A stretch of 38,645 nt of DNA from JALRAP01 sp046340555. Lineage in GTDB: Bacteria; Bacteroidota; Bacteroidia; AKYH767-A; OLB10. The stretch is from the NCBI GenBank assembly GCA_046340555.1, contig JBKDSL010000249.1, forward strand, positions 1 through 38,645, in the 5' to 3' direction. Below the pieces are notes generated by a model. It did not search any database. It saw only the letters and a list, made by a program, of their open reading frames with translations, and was not told where the DNA came from. Shown piece by piece: positions 33,326-38,645 of the stretch (position 1 is its first letter; every line of letters begins with the position of its first letter). Position numbers and translations under genes: made by a program.

Positions 33326-34999
33326 TCAGAACATGCTTAACGGCATATCCTTGTTATGTGTGACTTCGTATATGAATTTGAGTGATTTGTAGGTCTTGTT
33401 TTCCATCTTGAAATCCCATACCAGCGATCCGGTTGCGAGATTGTAATCGGCTTTGTCGGCATCCTTCAATTCCACTTTTATTTCCTTAATGTTGGATACG
33501 GGAACCTGGTCTTCCACCTTTAAACTGATGGGCCTACCCTTGTTGCTCTTGATGCGCAGTTCGTACGCCACGGTCCTGGTCACATCCGTACCGAGCAATT
33601 TGTTGGACTCCTTATCTTTCATTCGGGTGCGAGTTACAGTAATCGCTTGGTCGCGGCCCATGGCTAAGTCCAACGTGTCGTTGATGACATTGGGATTGAT
33701 TACCGTTTGCCCAACGTAGGTTCCATCATAAAACAGGTTGGCGTTGCCTGGCAATAGGTTCAGGTTTTCCCATCCGGTAACACGTGCCAGCAAAAACGCT
33801 TCGCTCTCGATCTTTGGAACCAGATAGTGGATATAATTGGCGGGTAGGCTTTCGGTTTTAACAGACACAACATGGCTGTTTCCATCCGAAGGGATATCGT
33901 AATCCAATTTGATAGCAAATTCCACATTGGCCATGGTCTCTACAATTTGAGAATAGTTGGCGGCCGATTCGGCAGGGCTCAGTTCCATCATTCGTTTTGA
34001 CATATCCACTTCCATATCTTTTGTGATATATCCTGTGTTACTATCAGACTGAGGTCTTGCGCCACGAATAGAGCTGGTGGCGGTTGCCCGCTGCGCAGTG
34101 TAGTAATTGATATACCAGATAGGTAATGAAGGTTTGATGTGACTACGATTCGGATTGGAAGTGCTGAGTTTGATGCGTACATTTTTCCAATCTTCCCCCG
34201 TGCTCTGGTAAACATTCGCCTTGTAGGTAAGCTTTACTGGCTCGGTGGTGTTGGAAGCGCGCAAATCGTAAGAGGGTGTCCAACCAGCGGCAGAAACCAT
34301 ATAACTCAACTCTACAACGCCGGTTGCCGCAGCCTCGGCACTAATAGTTACCACTACTTGATTTTCGGGTTGATAGGGTTTTTCCGGCTCTGTATCGTCC
34401 ATGTAGGCGCGTAATTCATTCAGCTTTTGGTTGACTTCATTCGAGGATAATTCCAATTGAAATTTATCACGCTTGGCTTTAGAAATGAGTGTGTTTAACT
34501 CGCCAAGCCTTTTATGGAAAAACTCCATCGCTTTTATCAGCACCTCGAGTGAATCACTCTTCCCCTCACCTTTGGCGAGTTTGTTTTTCACTATCATGTC
34601 CTTTTCAAGGCTCAAGGATGCTAGACGTTCTGCTATTTCGGATTTACGGAAATCCAATTCGGTTAATGAGTCTTCAAGCTGTTCTATTTGTTTGGTGATG
34701 GCCTTGGGAACTGCAGGGGTTTTTACCGGTTCAGGGTACTTGATACGGTGTTTGACATCTGTTACTACGAAGGTGCCCTTACCTCCAGCTTGAATGCTAG
34801 CAGGATTGATTCCTTGAGTGAGACCGGTAAACACCAAATGTGTGATGCCCGCGCCAACAGAAATGTTGGTGGTGCGGAATACCTGTGCTCCTTGCGTGAA
34901 AACAGTCACGCGCTCTACATTGGATTTGACAAGTTTTTCGTCGGCGAAGGTGCTGGTGGTTGACAATAGCAATCCACAAGCGATGATCAGCTTTTTCAT
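33326..34999 (-). CDS. MuiA-like (DUF4139/DUF4140) protein
   Basis: This 557-aa exported protein has a signal peptide (MKKLIIACGLLLSTTSTFA). An N-terminal DUF4140 domain starts VERVTVFTQGAQVFRT. A helical coiled-coil-like region spans about residues 95-205. The C-terminal DUF4139 domain has VELSYMVSAAGWTPSYDLRA, VYQSTGEDWKNVRIKLSTSNP, LFYDGTYVGQTVINP, and a final GSLVWDFKMEN. The family is called mucoidy inhibitor MuiA-like from its effect on capsule when over-expressed in enteric bacteria; its biochemical role is unknown. The gene stands alone, with a strong terminator. Its upstream 145-bp gap has no clean TAnnTTTG box (only TAACTTTA). Confidence 0.9.
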   Translation of the reverse strand: MKKLIIACGLLLSTTSTFADEKLVKSNVERVTVFTQGAQVFRTTNISVGAGITHLVFTGLTQGINPASIQAGGKGTFVVTDVKHRIKYPEPVKTPAVPKAITKQIEQLEDSLTELDFRKSEIAERLASLSLEKDMIVKNKLAKGEGKSDSLEVLIKAMEFFHKRLGELNTLISKAKRDKFQLELSSNEVNQKLNELRAYMDDTEPEKPYQPENQVVVTISAEAAATGVVELSYMVSAAGWTPSYDLRASNTTEPVKLTYKANVYQSTGEDWKNVRIKLSTSNPNRSHIKPSLPIWYINYYTAQRATATSSIRGARPQSDSNTGYITKDMEVDMSKRMMELSPAESAANYSQIVETMANVEFAIKLDYDIPSDGNSHVVSVKTESLPANYIHYLVPKIESEAFLLARVTGWENLNLLPGNANLFYDGTYVGQTVINPNVINDTLDLAMGRDQAITVTRTRMKDKESNKLLGTDVTRTVAYELRIKSNKGRPISLKVEDQVPVSNIKEIKVELKDADKADYNLATGSLVWDFKMENKTYKSLKFIYEVTHNKDMPLSMF

Positions 35000-35144
35000 G
35001 TTTTTCTTTTTTAAAGTTAATTAGGTCCGAAACGCGCCAGATATGCTAGCGCAACGGACTATAGATGTAGGTATCCTTTAGATTCCACACCGATCTATGA
35101 AAATTTTTATGCTTGAAAAGAAAAGGCTGTTTCTCAGTTTCAAT

Positions 35145-36104
35145 TTAGCTTTGAGCCAAGGCGAAATAAAGTGGCATCCCGATGGTGATATTGAAAGGGA
35201 ATGTTAAACCTAGTGCCATGGGAATGTAAAGGCCAGGGTCGGCTTTAGGTGCTGCGATGCGCATAGCCGCAGGAACGGCAATATATGAGGCACTAGCAGC
35301 TAATACAGCCAAAATAAAGCGATTGCCTATATCATCGGTGACCAACGAACTTGCCCATGCTATACAGCAGCCATTAATGGCTGGAATGATGATGGAGAAG
35401 GCGCTCAGGAATATTCCATATTGTTTGAAAGCGGAGAAACGCTTGGCGGTAACCATGCCCATTTCGAGCAGGAAGATGGCCAAAAAGCCTTTGAAAATAT
35501 CTGTGGTGAATGGTTTGATGCCTTCCGCCTGTTTAGTATCGGCAATAAGGCCGATCACCAGGCTACCCAGAATCAACAAAACGCTTCCGTTGGTAAAGGA
35601 ATGCTTAATAGTGTCTTTTAGATTTCCGGTGGAACGAGCCTCTGAATCATACCGCATCATTAAAATAACGCCAATGATGATCGCTGGCGACTCCATCAAT
35701 GCCATAATGGCTACCATGTGTCCACCAAAATCCAGTCCTTGACCTTCCAAAAAGGTAGCAGCCGCAACGAAAGTCACCGCACTCACAGAACCATAGGTGG
35801 CGGCAACAGCGCCAGCATTACTTACCGACATGCGCTGCTTAAGGATGAAAAAAGTATAGAAAGGGATGAGAGCGGCCACAACCACTCCGAAAATGATAGA
35901 ATATAAGATCTCGCTTGAGAATGGAGTTAAAGCGAGCTCCTGGCCTCCTTTGAAACCGATGGCAAATAAAAGATAAAGAGATATGAACTTGCTGGAAGAA
36001 GGCGGTATTTCCAGATCACTCTTCACATTGGCAGCGATGATTCCCAATACGAAAAAGAGCAATGTGGGATTGGTAATGTTGGATGCTAGGATTTGGAAAT
36101 CCAT
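35145..36104 (-). CDS. Sodium-dependent bicarbonate transport family permease (SbtA-like)
   Basis: This 319-aa inner-membrane permease has about ten helices arranged as two similar halves. Family motifs are NPTLLFFVLGIIAANVKSDL and LLFAIGFKGGQELA in the first half, and LAIFLLEMGMVTAKRF and SYIAVPAAMRIA in the second, as in PF05982. In cyanobacteria SbtA imports bicarbonate with sodium. The flavobacterial substrate is inferred from family membership. No SbtB-type PII-like regulator is adjacent. The gene is divergent from proteorhodopsin across a 294-bp gap, suggesting a functional or regulatory link between light-driven proton export and inorganic carbon uptake. A TAATTTTG box lies 32 nt upstream. 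Confidence 0.9.
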   Translation of the reverse strand: MDFQILASNITNPTLLFFVLGIIAANVKSDLEIPPSSSKFISLYLLFAIGFKGGQELALTPFSSEILYSIIFGVVVAALIPFYTFFILKQRMSVSNAGAVAATYGSVSAVTFVAAATFLEGQGLDFGGHMVAIMALMESPAIIIGVILMMRYDSEARSTGNLKDTIKHSFTNGSVLLILGSLVIGLIADTKQAEGIKPFTTDIFKGFLAIFLLEMGMVTAKRFSAFKQYGIFLSAFSIIIPAINGCCIAWASSLVTDDIGNRFILAVLAASASYIAVPAAMRIAAPKADPGLYIPMALGLTFPFNITIGMPLYFALAQS

Positions 36105-36398
36105 GGCTTACAATTGGTTTGGTCAATTTCCATGGGCAAAATTAAGCACTGACCACGTGGGAGACGGCCAAACTTCCTAATAAAATCCTTACGGCTTGAT
36201 TACAAGGGGGCATTTGATGTCGATGAAACTTTAATTTCAATAAAATCTGCTCCTCCAATCAACTTATTACTACAGAAAACTAATCTTTTGCTTTATAATC
36301 CTATGACTTGTTAGAATAATCTACGTTTTGTCAAAAATCTGTAAAAACAATTCAAAGTTTCGTTTTGTTGGAATTGGGTAACTTAAAACTTAAACAAA
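36105..36398. other. Divergent regulatory gap between the SbtA-like gene and proteorhodopsin
   Basis: This 294-bp gap holds no gene. On the minus strand TAATTTTG (36137-36144) is a good -7 box for the SbtA-like gene, with a TTTGG 24 nt further upstream. On the plus strand I found no exact TAnnTTTG before proteorhodopsin; TACGTTTTG (36322-36330) is a near match. The last 20 nt before the rhodopsin ATG are A-rich and contain ACTTAAA twice in tandem (36381-36394). I recognise no riboswitch. Confidence 0.6.
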
Positions 36399-37115
36399 AT
36401 GGAACATTTAACAATTGGCAGTGACAACTACGTAGCGTTTACCTTCTTTATAGGTACAATGGCTATGATGGCGGCTTCTGTGTTCTTCTTCTTCGAGTTG
36501 AGCAACACATCGCAAAAGTGGCGCACCTCTGTGTTGGTATCAGGATTGATCACCTTCATTGCGGCTGTGCATTATTATTACATGCGTGGTTATAACTTGG
36601 AAACAGGTGAATCACCAACATTCTTCCGCTATGTGGATTGGATCCTTACTGTTCCACTCATGTGCGTTGAATTCTATTTGATCACCCGCAAAGCTGGAGC
36701 CAAAATCGCTTTACTTTGGAAGTTGATCTTCGCCTCCTTGGTAATGTTGGTAACCGGCTACATCGGTGAAACCATCGATCGCGATGGAAGCGTATTGTGG
36801 GGCGTCCTTTCTGGTGCAGCTTACTTCTACATTGTATATTTGATTTGGTTTGGCGAAGTGGCGAAATTGGCAACCAACGCTGGAACACAAGTTGCAAAAG
36901 CTACACGCACATTGGCATGGTTCGTACTAGTGGGTTGGGCTATCTATCCTCTAGGTTACATCTTGGGAACTCCAGGTGGTTTGTTCGGTATACAGCTAGT
37001 AACTGATCACGCAGCAGCAGCACACTCCATGGATATTGTATACAACATTGCTGACGCGGTCAATAAGATCGGGTTTGGTCTTGTCATATACGCATTGTCC
37101 CGTACCGAAGATTAA
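36399..37115 (+). CDS. Proteorhodopsin, green-tuned light-driven proton pump
   Basis: This 238-aa retinal protein has seven hydrophobic helices. Helix C reads RYVDWILTVPLMCVE, giving the proton-pump triad Asp80, Thr84 and Glu91 (Asp97, Thr101, Glu108 in SAR86 proteorhodopsin), with Arg77 alongside. His58 in AAVHYYYMRGY matches His75. The Schiff-base lysine is Lys223 in NIADAVNKIG, with counter-ion Asp219. Met88 is at the spectral-tuning position (105), typical of green-absorbing flavobacterial forms. Gly135 aligns with the small residue that opens the carotenoid-antenna fenestration in xanthorhodopsin-like pumps; this last point is by alignment from memory. A hairpin terminator follows, and blh, which makes the retinal, is next. 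Confidence 0.97.
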   Translation: MEHLTIGSDNYVAFTFFIGTMAMMAASVFFFFELSNTSQKWRTSVLVSGLITFIAAVHYYYMRGYNLETGESPTFFRYVDWILTVPLMCVEFYLITRKAGAKIALLWKLIFASLVMLVTGYIGETIDRDGSVLWGVLSGAAYFYIVYLIWFGEVAKLATNAGTQVAKATRTLAWFVLVGWAIYPLGYILGTPGGLFGIQLVTDHAAAAHSMDIVYNIADAVNKIGFGLVIYALSRTED

Positions 37116-37130
37116 TTCTTCACCTATTTG

Positions 37131-37170
37131 AAGCCGGAGACTCGTCTGTAAAGGCTAGTCTCCGGCTTTT
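37131..37170 (+). terminator. Intrinsic terminator after proteorhodopsin
   Basis: A perfect 12-bp stem, AAGCCGGAGACT (37131-37142) with AGTCTCCGGCTT (37157-37168), encloses a 14-nt loop and ends in TTTT. It separates proteorhodopsin from blh. Confidence 0.9.
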
Positions 37171-37242
37171 ATCCTCTAGTTCAATACCTTTTCTCATTAC
37201 CTAAAAAGTTATCTCACCGAAATTGTCAAAACAGTACTTCCG

Positions 37243-38205
37243 TTGAACACTGAATTGCATTTACGCAGATTGATGACGCTGGTGATTATCTCCATGGGCG
37301 TATTTACATCCGCTTTAGGTGAGCAAGCATCATTTGTAATCGCAATTGCATTGATTTGCCTGATTGGTATTCCTCATGGAGCAACCGATCATCTCCTGTT
37401 CTTTTCAATCGCGCAAAAAATGCCCGGCGACAAGAACATAAAGCGACTTAAGTTTTATACCACATACCTCGGCATTATGGCATCGTATGGTTTCCTTTGG
37501 TATCTGTCGCCTAAGCTATCATTCCTACTCTTCATACTCATTTCCTTTTATCACTTCGGGCAGGAAAACCTGAAGACATTCCGCTGGAAATCATCATACC
37601 TGAAAATCACTTCTTTTCTGCTTTCTGGAGTTTTTGTCCTTGCAACTCCGCTTTTGGCAGACATGGATTCAGCATGGCCAATTATCAATTCCATTATTGG
37701 CTTGGAGGGGACGATAATCGTTGATACTTTGCAATGCCGACTGCTAGCCTATGTTGTTGGAATCATCTATGGATGTTTTGTAATCGGCCTAATGTTATCA
37801 CGTAATGTGGAATACAATGTCGGCTTGAAGGAATTGATTAACTGGGTAGTATTGTTTGCTCTATTCCTTTCCACTCCCTTGATGGTGGGATTTGCCGTTT
37901 ACTTTTCATTGTGGCATGCACTTCCTTCCATTTTAGAGCAAATAAATTTCCTGAAAATAAACCAAGTCAAATATGACTTCAAAAGCCATATTAAGAACAT
38001 AGCTCCTTACACGATTCTGAGTGTTTTGGGGATTTTCGTTGGATTATATATGCTAGACAATAGTTCTATGTCCGCAAAAACTGGCATTGGATTCATGTTC
38101 CTTTCAATTATAACACTTCCCCATATCCTTTTAATGGACAAGTTTCATGAAATGAATTCTGAAAAATCCTTCACTAGCGAAAATCAACATTGCGCAGTCA
38201 TTTAG
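37243..38205 (+). CDS. blh: Brp/Blh family beta-carotene 15,15'-dioxygenase
   Basis: Blh cleaves beta-carotene symmetrically into two retinal molecules, the chromophore of the adjacent rhodopsin. The 320-aa membrane protein has about eight hydrophobic segments and the family's histidine motifs. These are GIPHGATDHLLF at about residues 43-54, SFYHFGQENL at about 101-110, and SLWHALPSILEQ near residue 225; the histidines should bind iron. The frame opens with TTG 37243, which gives a basic HLRR before helix 1; ATG 37273 (10 codons later) is a real alternative start. It is separated from rhodopsin by a terminator, so it needs its own promoter, which I could not identify. No carotenoid synthesis genes are in the window. 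Confidence 0.93.
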   Translation: MNTELHLRRLMTLVIISMGVFTSALGEQASFVIAIALICLIGIPHGATDHLLFFSIAQKMPGDKNIKRLKFYTTYLGIMASYGFLWYLSPKLSFLLFILISFYHFGQENLKTFRWKSSYLKITSFLLSGVFVLATPLLADMDSAWPIINSIIGLEGTIIVDTLQCRLLAYVVGIIYGCFVIGLMLSRNVEYNVGLKELINWVVLFALFLSTPLMVGFAVYFSLWHALPSILEQINFLKINQVKYDFKSHIKNIAPYTILSVLGIFVGLYMLDNSSMSAKTGIGFMFLSIITLPHILLMDKFHEMNSEKSFTSENQHCAVI

Positions 38206-38244
38206 ACTGATGTTTATACGCCGCTAGTAAACCAATATGATTTT

Positions 38245-38274
38245 TCTGTTTTAAACACATCTTTCCTACTTTTG
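38245..38274 (+). promoter_or_regulatory. Bacteroidota-type promoter of the methylmalonyl-CoA epimerase gene
   Basis: TACTTTTG (38267-38274) is an exact TAnnTTTG box 21 nt before ATG 38296, preceded after 18 nt by TCTG (38245-38248), a one-mismatch -33 element. Confidence 0.55.
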
Positions 38275-38295
38275 CTAGGACTTTCGTGGTAATAA

Positions 38296-38645
38296 ATGGA
38301 TAAAATCGAACACATTGGCATCGCTGTAAAAGACCTGAAAACCGCAGGTGAAACCTACACGAAGCTTTTAGGTCGCCCAGCCTACAAGACTGAAATGGTG
38401 GAAAGCGAAGGCGTAAACACCATGTTTTTCGAAACCGGCGAAAGTAAGATTGAACTATTGGAGGCCACGCATTCAGAAAGTCCAATTGCCCGCTTCATTG
38501 ATAAAAAAGGAGAAGGCATACACCATATCGCCTTTGCGGTTACCGATATTCGTGCTGAGATGAAACGCCTCGAGTCTGAAGGATTCACCTTGTTGAATGC
38601 GGAGCCCAAGATGGGAGCCGACAATAAATGGGTTTGCTTCTTACA
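38296..38645 (+). CDS. mce: Methylmalonyl-CoA epimerase, N-terminal part (cut by window end)
   Basis: From ATG 38296 the frame stays open to the window end (116 codons). The sequence is a VOC-fold (glyoxalase-like) methylmalonyl-CoA epimerase: MDKIEHIGIAVKDLKTAGE with metal ligand His6, FFETGESKIELLEA, and the signature GEGIHHIAFAVTDI carrying a second His ligand, then GFTLLNAEPKMGADNKWVCF. It interconverts the (R) and (S) forms of methylmalonyl-CoA, linking propionyl-CoA carboxylase and methylmalonyl-CoA mutase in propionate and branched-chain amino acid use. About 20 residues are probably missing. A TACTTTTG promoter lies upstream, so it is likely transcribed separately from blh. Confidence 0.95.
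   Translation, partial: MDKIEHIGIAVKDLKTAGETYTKLLGRPAYKTEMVESEGVNTMFFETGESKIELLEATHSESPIARFIDKKGEGIHHIAFAVTDIRAEMKRLESEGFTLLNAEPKMGADNKWVCFL

Noticed and set aside
36322..36330. TACGTTTTG as a proteorhodopsin promoter
   Set aside because: It has one extra T compared with TAnnTTTG, and no TTG lies at the right distance, so it is reported only as a near match within the intergenic entry.

Overview
The window looks like a chromosomal segment from an aquatic, free-living member of the Bacteroidota, most likely Flavobacteriales; the family cannot be fixed from sequence alone. The evidence is four secreted proteins with type IX secretion (T9SS) type A C-terminal domains plus one decayed C-terminal domain, a CarboxypepD_reg/TonB-like outer-membrane barrel, DUF4270 and DUF5011 lipoproteins, near-absence of Shine-Dalgarno sequences, TAnnTTTG promoter boxes, and a flavobacterial-type proteorhodopsin with its retinal-forming Blh enzyme. 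I saw no tRNA, rRNA, CRISPR array, insertion sequence or phage gene.

Layout. 1-4345 (minus strand) is a compact run: a 275-aa glycogen-synthase-like protein, a DUF4270 lipoprotein, glmS, and the start of an unknown secreted protein cut by the window edge. 4571-9332 (plus strand) holds panC, panD, a UPF0104 membrane protein, an RfaE2-type nucleotidyltransferase, a small lipoprotein and radA. 9347-11788 (minus) is an outer-membrane beta-barrel. 11914-14349 (plus) holds a YbdK-type carboxylate-amine ligase and a barrel/c-type-cytochrome lipoprotein pair.

14427-27785 is a surface-protein region. It has two Asp-box propeller/PKD giants, a cysteine-rich SprB-repeat protein, an Ig-like protein, two lipoproteins, a six-repeat DUF6150 (Septknot) protein, and a T9SS C-terminal remnant with an internal stop. 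Strong hairpin terminators separate several of these units. 27869-35000 is mostly housekeeping: queG, an acyltransferase, ruvB, a WD40 protein, a rhomboid protease, a small membrane protein and a MuiA-like protein.

35145-38205 is a light-energy cluster. A sodium-dependent bicarbonate permease (SbtA family) is divergent from a green-tuned proton-pumping proteorhodopsin, which is followed by its own terminator and then by blh for cleaving beta-carotene to retinal. The last gene is the start of methylmalonyl-CoA epimerase. The likely logic is that light-driven proton export energises uptake, possibly including bicarbonate for anaplerosis; carotenoid biosynthesis genes must lie elsewhere.

Points of most interest: the proteorhodopsin/SbtA divergent pair; the predicted 7-crossing-knot protein; the glycogen-synthase homologue that has lost both its sugar-nucleotide motif and its second domain; six genes whose promoter box lies only 4-7 nt before the start codon, suggesting leaderless mRNAs; and the decayed T9SS cargo gene.
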